Shown one piece after another: positions 30,315-37,846 of a DNA stretch of 38,913 nucleotides. A program made the position numbers and the translations under genes. The notes below the pieces were generated by a model, which saw nothing but the letters and a program-made list of their open reading frames with translations, was not told the DNA's origin and did not search any database. The stretch comes from Actinomycetes bacterium (GTDB lineage Bacteria; Actinomycetota; Actinomycetes; Mycobacteriales; Mycobacteriaceae): contig JAKOYE010000179.1 of NCBI GenBank assembly GCA_029780675.1, positions 1-38,913 of the forward strand, written 5' to 3'. Each line of letters begins with the position of its first letter. Position 1 is the first letter of the stretch.

Positions 30315-30345
30315 TCGTCAGGTGAAGCTTTCGTCAGGTGAAGCT
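30315..30345 (-). repeat. 16-bp-period direct duplication at the BVMO 3' end
   Basis: TCGTCAGGTGAAGCT occurs at 30315-30329 and 30331-30345. On the minus strand each copy reads as codons for Ser-Phe-Thr followed by TGA; the copy at 30331-30345 holds the real BVMO stop, the other fills the gap to the next gene's ribosome-binding site. Confidence 0.85.
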
Positions 30346-31821
30346 GTAGTCGCTCAGCGGGAAATCTGATGCCTGCCGGATGGCCGCCCTGGCGGTCATC
30401 GGCCGCAGCAGGGTCGCCTCGCCGTGCGGATTGAAATAGTAGGACCGCGCGTCCGCGCAGCGGCCCAGCGCGAACACCGTGTCGCCGACCTGGTCGGTCA
30501 TCTGATCCAGGAAGCGCGCGTTGGCCTCCTCGGTGACCTCGAAGGTGCGTGCCTGACGGCGGCGGGCCTCGCTGAACAGCCGGTCCATGATCCGCATCTG
30601 GTACTCCATCGTGTTGAAGAAGTTCAAACCGATGAACGCATACGGGCTGGCCAGGCTGAGGTAGTTCGGGAACTGCGGCACCGAGACGCCCTGGTAGGCC
30701 TGGAACCTGTTCTCCCGCCACCACTTTCCGAGGTTCCGGCCGCCGCGGCCGATGATCTCGATGGCCGGGATGTTGGCCTCCCACAGGTCGAACCCGGTGG
30801 CCAGCACCAGGGTGTCGATCTCGGTGCGGGTGCCGTCGGCGGCGACGATCGCATGCGGCTCGATGTGGTCGATGCCGCTGGACTGCAGGTGCACGTTCGG
30901 CCGGGTGAAGGTGCGGTAGTAGCTGTTGGAGAAGGTCGGCCGCTTGCAGCCGAAGTCGTAGTCGGGGGTGAGTTTCGCCCGCAGTTCAGGATCCCGGACC
31001 GACAGATAGCGGTGCAGCTTCGCGACGTCGGAGGCACCGATGTTGAGCCGCCGGAACAACAGTTGGCGGTGGTGCAGGACGACGTAGTTGAAGAACTCGT
31101 AGATCGCGTCGGTGACGGCACGCACCGCACGCTGGGTCAGCGGGACGCGGGCGAACAGCCGCCTGGCCCGCTCGCCGAACCGGATGTTGATCTTGGGCAC
31201 CACCCAGATCGCGGTGCGCTGATAGACGGTCAGGTCGCCGGCCTTCTTGGCCAGTTCCGGGATCAGCTGGACGGCGGTGGCCCCGGTGCCGATCAACCCG
31301 ATCCGCGTGCCGGTCGGGTCGAAGGAGTCGTCCCACGCGGTGGTGTGGATGACCCTGCCCTCGAAATCGTGGATGCCGGGGATCTCCGGGGTGTGCGGCT
31401 GGGACAGGAAGCCGGTCGCGGTGATCAGGTACTGCGCACTGAGGGTGTCGCCGTCGGCCAGCGCCACCCGCCAGCATTGGGCCTCCTCATCCCACCGGGC
31501 GCCCTCGACGGTCGTGTTGAACCGGATGTGCCGCCGGACGTCGTACTTGTCGGCGACGTCCTCGGCGTACTGCCTGATCTCCGCCCCGGTGGAGAACAGG
31601 GCCGACCAGTGGGGATTCGGTTCGAAGAAGTAGGAGTAGGTGGTGGTCGGCACGTCGCACTGCAGGCCGGGGTAGTGGTTGACGTACCAGGTGCCGCCGA
31701 GGTCGTCGAGCCGGTCGAGGATGACGAAGTTCTCGTACCCCAGGCGTTTGAGCTGGATCGCGGCGCCGATTCCCCCGAAGCCGGCGCCGACGATGATCGC
31801 GTCGAACTGCTGCTCGGTCAT
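30334..31821 (-). CDS. Flavin-containing Baeyer-Villiger-type monooxygenase
   Basis: 495 residues. GAGFGGIG near the N-terminus binds FAD, GGTWYVNHYPGLQCDVP is the typical BVMO segment, FEGRVIHTTAWD is the BVMO fingerprint (FxGxxxHxxxW, ending in D), and GTGATAVQLIPELA binds NADPH. ATGFDLW is the late conserved motif. It inserts oxygen into a ketone to give an ester or lactone, or oxygenates a sulfur or amine; the substrate is unknown. It resembles EthA-type enzymes of mycobacteria in general plan. It starts 18 nt after the alpha/beta hydrolase, which could cleave the ester product, and is followed by the DoxX-like and APC genes. A -10 box TAGGTT lies 6 nt before the ATG. Confidence 0.93.
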   Translation of the reverse strand: MTEQQFDAIIVGAGFGGIGAAIQLKRLGYENFVILDRLDDLGGTWYVNHYPGLQCDVPTTTYSYFFEPNPHWSALFSTGAEIRQYAEDVADKYDVRRHIRFNTTVEGARWDEEAQCWRVALADGDTLSAQYLITATGFLSQPHTPEIPGIHDFEGRVIHTTAWDDSFDPTGTRIGLIGTGATAVQLIPELAKKAGDLTVYQRTAIWVVPKINIRFGERARRLFARVPLTQRAVRAVTDAIYEFFNYVVLHHRQLLFRRLNIGASDVAKLHRYLSVRDPELRAKLTPDYDFGCKRPTFSNSYYRTFTRPNVHLQSSGIDHIEPHAIVAADGTRTEIDTLVLATGFDLWEANIPAIEIIGRGGRNLGKWWRENRFQAYQGVSVPQFPNYLSLASPYAFIGLNFFNTMEYQMRIMDRLFSEARRRQARTFEVTEEANARFLDQMTDQVGDTVFALGRCADARSYYFNPHGEATLLRPMTARAAIRQASDFPLSDYSFT

Positions 31822-31827
31822 GGTGCG

Positions 31828-31833
31828 AACCTA
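31828..31833 (-). promoter_or_regulatory. -10 box TAGGTT for the BVMO gene
   Basis: On the minus strand TAGGTT is followed by 6 nt and ATG 31821, so the BVMO-DoxX-APC genes may be transcribed separately from thiD. Confidence 0.42.
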
Positions 31834-31839
31834 CCGGAG

Positions 31840-32481
31840 CTACCCGGCCACCCAGAGTCGCAGCGCGGCGTCGACGGCCCATGTGGGTAGATCGGGGACT
31901 TTCGTCCCCTTCTTCGAGTAGCCCAGGTCGTGGCCCACTCCGCTCACCTCGACGATCTCGGTGGGCGCCGGGATCAGCGTCACCGCGGCGCGCAGCTCGG
32001 TCAGGCTGCCGAACGGATCGGCGCTGCCGTGGGCGAACACCGTGGGCACCCGGATGTCGCCGAAGTGGTCGGTGCGCAGCCGATCCGGCTTGCCGGGCGC
32101 GTGCAACGGGTAGGAGGACAGCGCCAGGGCGTCGATCGGCGCCGCACCGGCGGCGGCCACCATCGAGGTGAGCCGCCCGCCATAGGAATGCCCGCCCGCG
32201 ATCACCGGCCCGCCGGTGAGCGTGCGTGCCATCGCCACCGCGTCGGCGATACCGGCCTGGTCCGCGGTGGCCGACCCGGATGGCGGACCGGTCGGCCGGC
32301 GCCGCCGGAAGGGCAGGTCGTAGCGCACCGCCAGCCAGCCGCGGCGGGCCCACTCGTCGCACAGGGCGATCAGCAGCGGCGACTCGCGGTTGCCACCGGC
32401 GCCGTGGGTGAGCAGCACCGCGCCGGCGGGCGTGCCGGCCGGTTCATGCGCGACGCCGGCGATATCGTCCCAGCCGGTCAC
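31840..32481 (-). CDS. Alpha/beta hydrolase of the KANL3/Tex30 type (Rv0421c-like)
   Basis: 213 residues from GTG 32481. LLTHGAGGNRESP is the oxyanion-hole region, GGHSYGGR the nucleophile elbow (Ser in GxSxG), HGSADPFG carries the acid Asp and VSGVGHDLG the His, so the triad looks complete. Predicted to be a small cytoplasmic esterase or dienelactone-hydrolase-like enzyme. Its GTG overlaps the thiD stop by 4 nt (GTGA). This matches Rv0421c-Rv0422c in M. tuberculosis, so the link with thiD is old. The following BVMO gene is an addition relative to that species. Confidence 0.88.
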   Translation of the reverse strand: MTGWDDIAGVAHEPAGTPAGAVLLTHGAGGNRESPLLIALCDEWARRGWLAVRYDLPFRRRRPTGPPSGSATADQAGIADAVAMARTLTGGPVIAGGHSYGGRLTSMVAAAGAAPIDALALSSYPLHAPGKPDRLRTDHFGDIRVPTVFAHGSADPFGSLTELRAAVTLIPAPTEIVEVSGVGHDLGYSKKGTKVPDLPTWAVDAALRLWVAG

Positions 32482-33314
32482 GAGCCCAGCCGGAACAGCG
32501 CCGACGCCGGTCCATGCCCGCCGCCGAGCGGGTAGGCCGCCCGCAGGCACTCGGTCGCCCAGGCTTTGCCGAAGGCCACGGCCTCGGGCATCGGGTATCC
32601 GTGCGCCAGCGCCGCGGCGATCGCCGCGCTCAACGTGTCGCCGGCGCCGTGGTCATGCAAGGTGGCGATACGGGGGGCGTCGAACTCGTGGAACTCGGCG
32701 CCGTCGTAGAGGACGTCGGGACTGTTCGGCGCCCCTCGCAGGTGTCCGCCCTTGACCAGGGCCCACCGGGGCCCGAGTCGGTGGAGTTCGCGGGCGGCCG
32801 CGCGCTGGCTGGCGGCGTCGACCACCTCGATACCGACGAGCAGGCGCACCTCGTCGAGGTTCGGGGTGATCAGATCGGCCAGCGGAAACAATCCGGTGCG
32901 CAGGGCGTCCAGGGCGGGCTGGCTCAGCAGCGGTTCGCCGCGCATGGAGGCGCACACCGGGTCGACGACGAGCGGGACGGTGCCGGCCAGGCCGAGGCCC
33001 CGCCAGCACCCCGCCACCGCCTCGATGACCGTGGCGGAGGCCAGGAACCCGGTTTTGGCGGCCTGGGTCCCGATATCGGTGACCACCGACTCGATCTGGC
33101 CGGCGACGATGTCGGCGGGGATCTCGTGGAAGCCGGTGACGCCCAGCGAGTTCTGTACCGTCACCGCGGTCACCGCGGCGAGCGCGTGCACCCCGAGCAG
33201 GGCCAGGGTGCGTGTGTCGGCCTGCAATCCGGCCCCGCCGCCGGAGTCCGACCCCGCGATGGTCAACACCCGCGCAGGGGAGTGGCCGGGCGCGGTCAAC
33301 GGCAGGAAGTCCAT
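32478..33314 (-). CDS. thiD: Hydroxymethylpyrimidine/phosphomethylpyrimidine kinase
   Basis: 278 residues, ribokinase fold. VLTIAGSDSGGGAGLQADTRT is the N-terminal substrate motif, VTVQNSLGVTGFHEIP follows, VDPVCASMRGEPLL binds substrate and metal, and HDHGAGDTLSAAIAAAL is the anion hole with the catalytic Asp. It phosphorylates HMP to HMP-P and HMP-PP for thiamine synthesis or salvage. ATG 33314 gives a 13-residue lead before the conserved start. It is 14 nt downstream of xthA. The thiC gene that lies next to thiD in M. tuberculosis is not here, nor is the thiE-O-S-G block, so at this locus only the salvage-capable kinase remains. Confidence 0.95.
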   Translation of the reverse strand: MDFLPLTAPGHSPARVLTIAGSDSGGGAGLQADTRTLALLGVHALAAVTAVTVQNSLGVTGFHEIPADIVAGQIESVVTDIGTQAAKTGFLASATVIEAVAGCWRGLGLAGTVPLVVDPVCASMRGEPLLSQPALDALRTGLFPLADLITPNLDEVRLLVGIEVVDAASQRAAARELHRLGPRWALVKGGHLRGAPNSPDVLYDGAEFHEFDAPRIATLHDHGAGDTLSAAIAAALAHGYPMPEAVAFGKAWATECLRAAYPLGGGHGPASALFRLGS

Positions 33315-33328
33315 GGCGCGGTCGGCGG

Positions 33329-34129
33329 TCAGTCGAGGTCGATGAATACCGGCGCGTGGTCGCTGGGCGAGCCGATCCGGTTCTTGCCGGTCTTGCGTTC
33401 GTCGCGGGCGATCTCGGCGTGCACGACGCGGGTCGCCAGCGCGGGGGAGGCCAGGATGAAGTCGATCCGCATCCCCTCGCGGCGGGGGAAGCGCAGCTGG
33501 GTGTAGTCCCAGTAGGTGTACACGCCCGGCCCCGGTGTGAACGGCCGCACCACGTCCGCGAACGACGTCTCGATGGCCGCAAACGCCGACCGCTCCGGTT
33601 CGGTGATGTGCGTGCTGCCGCGAAAGAACTCCACGTCCCAGACGTCCTCGTCGCGCGGAGCGATGTTCCAGTCCCCGGTCAGCGCGATCTGCCCGCCGGG
33701 ATCGGCCTGCAGCCACGATTCGGCGGTGTCGCGAAGCGCGGCAAGCCATTCCAGCTTGTAGCGGTAATGCGGATCGTCCACGGTGCGGCCGTTGGGAACG
33801 TACAGGCTCCACACCCGGACCCCGCCGCAGGTCGCGCCCAGCGCCCGTGCCTCGGCCGTGTCGCCGTCACCCCAGAGCGGCTGGCCGGGGAACCCGGTGT
33901 GCACATCCTCAAGACCGACCCGGGAGGCGATCGCCACGCCGTTCCACTGGTTGTGCCCGAAGTGCGCCACCTCGTAGCCGGCCGCCACGAACGCCATCGT
34001 GGGGAACTGGGCGTCGGTGCACTTGGTCTCCTGCATGGCCAGCACGTCGACCTCGGCGCGGGACATCCAGTCGATGACCCGTTCGGCCCGCGCGCGGACC
34101 GAGTTGACGTTCCAGGTGGCGATGCGCAT
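33329..34129 (-). CDS. xthA: Exodeoxyribonuclease III / AP endonuclease
   Basis: 266 residues, endonuclease/exonuclease/phosphatase fold. Catalytic motifs are all present: WNVNS (Asn7), QETK (metal Glu34), YVPNG (Tyr), GDWNIAP (Asp and Asn), MRIDFIL (Asp) and SDHAPV (His). It cuts DNA at abasic sites in base-excision repair and trims damaged 3' ends. ATG 34129 begins the family N-terminus. It lies 12 nt after def, with the acetyltransferase gene (Rv0428c) that separates them in M. tuberculosis missing. Confidence 0.96.
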   Translation of the reverse strand: MRIATWNVNSVRARAERVIDWMSRAEVDVLAMQETKCTDAQFPTMAFVAAGYEVAHFGHNQWNGVAIASRVGLEDVHTGFPGQPLWGDGDTAEARALGATCGGVRVWSLYVPNGRTVDDPHYRYKLEWLAALRDTAESWLQADPGGQIALTGDWNIAPRDEDVWDVEFFRGSTHITEPERSAFAAIETSFADVVRPFTPGPGVYTYWDYTQLRFPRREGMRIDFILASPALATRVVHAEIARDERKTGKNRIGSPSDHAPVFIDLD

Positions 34130-34141
34130 GGTCCGGCCCCG

Positions 34142-34735
34142 CTAGTGCCCGAACGGGTCGGGGACGTCGCCGGGCATCCAGGACAGCCCGGGCACGCCCC
34201 AACCGTTGGATTTGACCGCGCGCTTGGCAGCCCGGGCGTGCCGTCCGATCAGCGTGTCCACGTACAGGAACCCGTCGAGGTGACCGGTCTCGTGCTGCAG
34301 CATCCGGGCGAACAACCCGGTGCCCTCCAGGGTGACCGGGTTGCCGTCCCCGTCCAGGCCGGTGACCTTCGCCCACTTCGCCCGGCCGCAGGGGAACGAC
34401 TCTCCCGGCACCGACAGGCAGCCCTCGTCGTCGGTGTCGGGATCCGGCATCGTCTCAGGGATCTCGGAGGTCTCCAGCACCGGGTTGATCACGACACCGC
34501 GCCGGTGGGCGGCCCTGCCGCGCTCATCGGCGCAGTCGTAGACGAACAGTCGCAGACCCACCCCGATCTGGTTGGCGGCCAAGCCGACCCCGTTCGCGGC
34601 GTCCATGGTCTGGAACATGTCCGCGATCAGACCGGGCAGATCGTCCGGCAGTGACCCGTCGGGGCCGACCGGCACCGGGGCCGTCGGAGTGTGCAGGACA
34701 GGATCGCCGAGAATCACGATGGGTCGAACCGCCAT
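34142..34735 (-). CDS. def: Peptide deformylase
   Basis: 197 residues, the same length as in M. tuberculosis. The three PDF motifs are [18 protein letters not shown] (metal Cys) and QHETGHLDG (HExxH). It removes the N-formyl group from new proteins using Fe2+ or a similar metal. The long C-terminal tail ([22 protein letters not shown]) is typical of the mycobacterial enzyme. ATG 34735 gives [14 protein letters not shown]; an ATG seven codons upstream is less likely because the -10 box lies there. First gene of the minus-strand run that continues to 28838. Confidence 0.96.
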   Translation of the reverse strand: MAVRPIVILGDPVLHTPTAPVPVGPDGSLPDDLPGLIADMFQTMDAANGVGLAANQIGVGLRLFVYDCADERGRAAHRRGVVINPVLETSEIPETMPDPDTDDEGCLSVPGESFPCGRAKWAKVTGLDGDGNPVTLEGTGLFARMLQHETGHLDGFLYVDTLIGRHARAAKRAVKSNGWGVPGLSWMPGDVPDPFGH

Positions 34736-34743
34736 GAACGCCG

Positions 34744-34749
34744 AAGTTA
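34744..34749 (-). promoter_or_regulatory. -10 box TAACTT for def
   Basis: On the minus strand TAACTT is followed by 8 nt and ATG 34735, a leaderless-like arrangement in the 120-nt divergent gap with the DUF3263 gene. Confidence 0.42.
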
Positions 34750-34855
34750 GCGTCACCGCGGTCCCGTCCGACGCGCGGGGTCGGCTGCGGTGCGCGGGCG
34801 CGGTGTCGTGGTTGAATGGCCCACGAAATACAGGGATGTCATTTGAAGGGGTCAG

Positions 34856-35164
34856 ATGGACGGCGCCATCGCACGGGCTGAGCAGTCGGTCGACAACACC
34901 GACCTGCCCGACGGGCTGACCCGCCGCGAGTGCGACATCCTGGCGTTCGAACGTCAGTGGTGGAAGTACGCCGGCGCCAAAGAGGAAGCCATCAAGGAGA
35001 TTTTCTCCATGTCGGCGACCCGCTACTACCAGGTTCTCAACGCCCTGGTCGACCGTCCCGAGGCGCTGGCCGCCGACCCGATGTTGGTCAAGCGGTTGCG
35101 CCGGTTGCGGGCCAGTCGGCAGAAGGCCCGGGCCGCTCGGCGGCTGGGCTTCGAGCTCTCCTGA
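34856..35164 (+). CDS. DUF3263 protein (Rv0430-like)
   Basis: 102 residues, the same length as Rv0430. A helical protein: [30 protein letters not shown] is followed by a helix-turn-helix-like [17 protein letters not shown] and a basic C-terminus ([18 protein letters not shown]). This pattern suggests nucleic-acid binding, but no function is established. GAAGGGG at 34845-34851 is a good ribosome-binding site 4 nt before ATG 34856. The next gene is virR, as in M. tuberculosis. Confidence 0.9.
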   Translation: MDGAIARAEQSVDNTDLPDGLTRRECDILAFERQWWKYAGAKEEAIKEIFSMSATRYYQVLNALVDRPEALAADPMLVKRLRRLRASRQKARAARRLGFELS

Positions 35165-35174
35165 GCACCGGCAC

Positions 35175-35180
35175 TACAGT
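35175..35180 (+). promoter_or_regulatory. -10 box TACAGT, leaderless start of virR
   Basis: TACAGT is followed by TACCCCG, exactly 7 nt, and ATG 35188. The same hexamer and spacing occur before mspA. Confidence 0.52.
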
Positions 35181-35187
35181 TACCCCG

Positions 35188-35643
35188 ATGAACGAGCGCG
35201 TTCCCGACTCTTCCGGGCTGCCGTTGCGCGCCATGGTCATGGTGCTGCTGTTCCTGGGCGTGATTTTCCTGCTGGTCGGACTGCAGGCGATGAGCTCGGG
35301 CGGCAGCGGCGACGACGATGACGCGCCGGCCGCGCCGATGACCACCACCACGAGCAGTAAGCCGGCGGTGCCCAAGGCCGAGGTGCGGGTGTACACCGCA
35401 GGCGGCGAGGAGGCCGCGGCCACCCGGGTGGGGGACCGGTTGCGGGAGGCCGGCTGGAACGTCACCGAGGCCGGCGCGCCGATCGGTGTCGAGGTGCCCG
35501 CCACCACCGTCTACTTCGGTTCCGCGGAGGGTGAGCAGGCCGCCGCCGACTCGGTTGGCAGCGTGTTGGAAGCCCCGGTGGCCCCGAGGATTCCGGAAAT
35601 CGCCGAGCAGCCACCCGGCATCATCGTGTTGGTGAGGGGATAG
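35188..35643 (+). CDS. virR: Membrane protein VirR with LytR_C domain (Rv0431-like)
   Basis: 151 residues. A short cytoplasmic N-terminus, one membrane helix ([17 protein letters not shown]), an acidic/Thr-rich linker and a C-terminal LytR_C-like domain ([22 protein letters not shown] through [16 protein letters not shown]). In M. tuberculosis VirR restrains vesicle release and affects cell-envelope remodelling together with LCP proteins. It is slightly shorter than the M. tuberculosis protein (164 residues). Its TAG stop forms the first half of the -10 box of sodC. Confidence 0.9.
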   Translation: MNERVPDSSGLPLRAMVMVLLFLGVIFLLVGLQAMSSGGSGDDDDAPAAPMTTTTSSKPAVPKAEVRVYTAGGEEAAATRVGDRLREAGWNVTEAGAPIGVEVPATTVYFGSAEGEQAAADSVGSVLEAPVAPRIPEIAEQPPGIIVLVRG

Positions 35644-35646
35644 GCT
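35641..35646 (+). promoter_or_regulatory. -10 box TAGGCT for sodC; overlaps the virR stop
   Basis: TAGGCT starts with the TAG stop of virR and is followed by exactly 7 nt and ATG 35654, implying leaderless transcription of sodC. Confidence 0.52.
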
Positions 35647-35653
35647 CGTCCGC

Positions 35654-36385
35654 ATGGTGAAGTCCGTCATCGCGCTCCCACGCGCCGCTGCGTTTTCCGC
35701 TCTTACCGTCGTTCCGGTGGTGCTGCTGAGTGCGTGCAGCCCGAACGAGCCGATCGCCACCGAGCCGGGCACCACCCCGCCGGTTTGGACCGGTTCACCG
35801 GCGCCGAGCGGAGACCACGGCGAGGGACACGGTGCAGGCCACGGTGCCGCCCCGGCGGGCGCCCCGGCGGCTGCCGGCCCCACCGACACCCTGACCGCGC
35901 AGATCAAGGGGCCGGACGGCACCCAGGTGGCCGCGGCGACGATCGAGTTCCAGGGCGGCTTCGCCACCGTCACCGTGCAGACCACCGGACCGGGCGCGCT
36001 GTCCCCCGGCGCGCACGGGCTGCACATTCACGCCATCGGTAAGTGCGAGCCCAACTCGGTGGCCCCCGCGGGCGGCGCCCCCGGCGACTTTCTCTCCGCC
36101 GGCGGACATTTCGCCAGCCCCGGAGACAACCACCCCAACCATGCCGGTGATCTGAGTTCCCTGCAGGTGCGCGACGACGGCACGGCACTCCTGGTGACCA
36201 CGACGAGCGCCTTCACCAAGGAGCAACTGCTGGCGGCCCCGGGAACGGCGATCATGATCCACGATGCGCCGGACAACTTCTCCAACATCCCGACTGACCG
36301 CTACACACCGGCGCCCGACGCCACCACCCTGGCCACCGGCGACGCCGGCAAGCGGGTCGCCTGCGGTGTCATCAGCGCCGGCTAG
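35654..36385 (+). CDS. sodC: Cu/Zn superoxide dismutase lipoprotein
   Basis: 243 residues. The lipoprotein signal ends LLSAC (Cys about residue 28), then a Pro/Thr/Gly linker with a His-rich patch [12 protein letters not shown] that could help gather metal. The SOD domain has HGLHIH (copper ligands), [18 protein letters not shown] (metal loop), MIHDAPDN and the active-site Arg in GKRVACGVI, with Cys residues for the disulfide (GKCEP and VACGV). It removes superoxide outside the cell membrane and protects against host or environmental oxidants. It overlaps the next gene by 20 nt. Confidence 0.96.
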   Translation: MVKSVIALPRAAAFSALTVVPVVLLSACSPNEPIATEPGTTPPVWTGSPAPSGDHGEGHGAGHGAAPAGAPAAAGPTDTLTAQIKGPDGTQVAAATIEFQGGFATVTVQTTGPGALSPGAHGLHIHAIGKCEPNSVAPAGGAPGDFLSAGGHFASPGDNHPNHAGDLSSLQVRDDGTALLVTTTSAFTKEQLLAAPGTAIMIHDAPDNFSNIPTDRYTPAPDATTLATGDAGKRVACGVISAG

Positions 36386-37520
36386 ACCCCACACCCCGGG
36401 CGCGGCGGCGGCCAGGATCGACTTCGCCGGGTCGCCGCGGCCGACGCTGGGCGTCGAGTGGGAGTTCGCCCTCGTCGACGCCGCCAGCGGCGACCTGAGC
36501 AACGAGGCGGCGGCGGTGATCGCCGAGATCGGCGAAACCCCGCACGTACACAAGGAATTGCTGCGCAACACCATCGAGATCGTCACCGGTGTCTGCGACT
36601 CCGTGCCCGAGGCGGTGGACGATCTGCGCTCCACTCTGGTCTCCACCCGCGAGGTGGTCCGCGACCGTGGGATGGATCTGTTCTGCGCCGGCACCCACCC
36701 GTTCGCCGAGTGGTCCGAACAGAAACTGACCGACGCCCCGCGCTATGCCGAACTGATCAAACGCACCCAGTGGTGGGGTCGGCAGATGCTGATCTGGGGG
36801 GTGCACGTCCACGTCGGCGTCTCCTCCGCGCACAAGGTGATGCCGATCATCTCCTCGTTGCTCAACCACTACCCGCACCTGCTGGCCCTGTCGGCGTCGT
36901 CACCGTACTGGGCCGGCGAGGACACCGGGTACGCCAGCAACCGCGCCATGATGTTCCAGCAGTTGCCGACCGCCGGTCTGCCGTTCCAGTTCGAGACATG
37001 GCGCCAGTTTGAGCGTTTCGTCCACGACCAGAAGACCACCGGCATCATCGACCAGATCAACGAAATCCGGTGGGACATCCGGCCGTCGCCCAACCTGGGC
37101 ACCATCGAGGTCCGAGTGTTCGACGGCGTGTCCAACATTCGTGAGCTGGAGGCGCTGGTGGCGTTGACGCACTGCCTCATCGTCGACCTCGACCGTCGGC
37201 TGGACGCCGGTGAACAGCTGCCGGTGATGCCCCCCTGGCATGTGCAGGAGAACAAGTGGCGGGCCGCCCGGTACGGGTTGGACGCCATCATCATCCTCGA
37301 CGCCGACAGCAACGAGCGGCTGGTGACCGAGGATCTCGACGATCAGTTGAACCGGCTGGAGCCGGTCGCGGCGTCGCTGCACTGTGCCGACGAACTCGCC
37401 GCGGTCGCCGACATTCCGCGCCGCGGCGGCTCCTACCAGCGTCAGCGTCGCATCGCCGACGAGCACGGCGGGGATCTGCATGCGGTCGTCGACGCGCTCG
37501 TGGCCGAGCTGGAGATCTGA
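36366..37520 (+). CDS. Glutamate-cysteine ligase type 2 / carboxylate-amine ligase (YbdK/Rv0433-like)
   Basis: 384 residues. The GCS2 family motifs are [13 protein letters not shown] near the N-terminus, [64 protein letters not shown] and a final [17 protein letters not shown]. coli YbdK has weak gamma-glutamylcysteine ligase activity; mycobacteria lack glutathione, so the real substrate pair is unknown. The start is not clear: GTG 36366, inside the end of sodC, fits the homologous N-terminus ([14 protein letters not shown]). The stop overlaps the next ATG by one base (TGATG). Confidence 0.9.
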   Translation: MSSAPARPHTPGAAAARIDFAGSPRPTLGVEWEFALVDAASGDLSNEAAAVIAEIGETPHVHKELLRNTIEIVTGVCDSVPEAVDDLRSTLVSTREVVRDRGMDLFCAGTHPFAEWSEQKLTDAPRYAELIKRTQWWGRQMLIWGVHVHVGVSSAHKVMPIISSLLNHYPHLLALSASSPYWAGEDTGYASNRAMMFQQLPTAGLPFQFETWRQFERFVHDQKTTGIIDQINEIRWDIRPSPNLGTIEVRVFDGVSNIRELEALVALTHCLIVDLDRRLDAGEQLPVMPPWHVQENKWRAARYGLDAIIILDADSNERLVTEDLDDQLNRLEPVAASLHCADELAAVADIPRRGGSYQRQRRIADEHGGDLHAVVDALVAELEI

Positions 37521-37843
37521 TGGCCCGGCTCGGCAGCGCGACGCTGGCCGCGTTGGCGATTGCCGCGGCGGTGGGGACGGGCGGGTGTAGCCGGGCGATC
37601 GCCGGCGCGCCGATGGCCGCTCCCGGCGATCTCGGTGTGGCGGCGCTGCTGTCGACCACGTGCCGCGAGTACACCGCGATGAAGCCGGCCTCCCGCCTGG
37701 AGGTGATCACCGCGATCGGAGACGACGGCAACGAGATGGTCGCCACCAACCCCAGTCTGTGGGTGGGGGTGGCGACCGCGCTGTGCAGTTTTGTCGCCCC
37801 CAGCGCGCCGGTCCGCGACGTCATCACCGGCGGGTTGCGCTGA
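37520..37843 (+). CDS. Small exported Cys-containing protein, function unknown
   Basis: 107 residues. The N-terminus is a signal peptide ([22 protein letters not shown]) with a Cys near residue 23 in a poor lipobox (TGGC). The mature part has two more Cys (TTCREY and ALCSF), which may form a disulfide, and Met/Thr-rich helices. It recalls the small DUF732-like secreted proteins of mycobacteria, but I do not recognise the family with confidence. It is translationally coupled to the ligase gene upstream and 3 nt from the LON-domain gene downstream. Confidence 0.72.
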   Translation: MARLGSATLAALAIAAAVGTGGCSRAIAGAPMAAPGDLGVAALLSTTCREYTAMKPASRLEVITAIGDDGNEMVATNPSLWVGVATALCSFVAPSAPVRDVITGGLR

Positions 37844-37846
37844 CCC

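Noticed and set aside
28838..30784. Extending the permease upstream to a 648-residue protein from ATG 30784
   Set aside because: The added part is a shifted-frame shadow of the DoxX-like and BVMO genes and does not look like protein.
33229..33330. Possible TPP riboswitch upstream of thiD
   Set aside because: Only 14 nt separate xthA from thiD, and the thiD lead lies in an operon; no THI-box sequence was seen.
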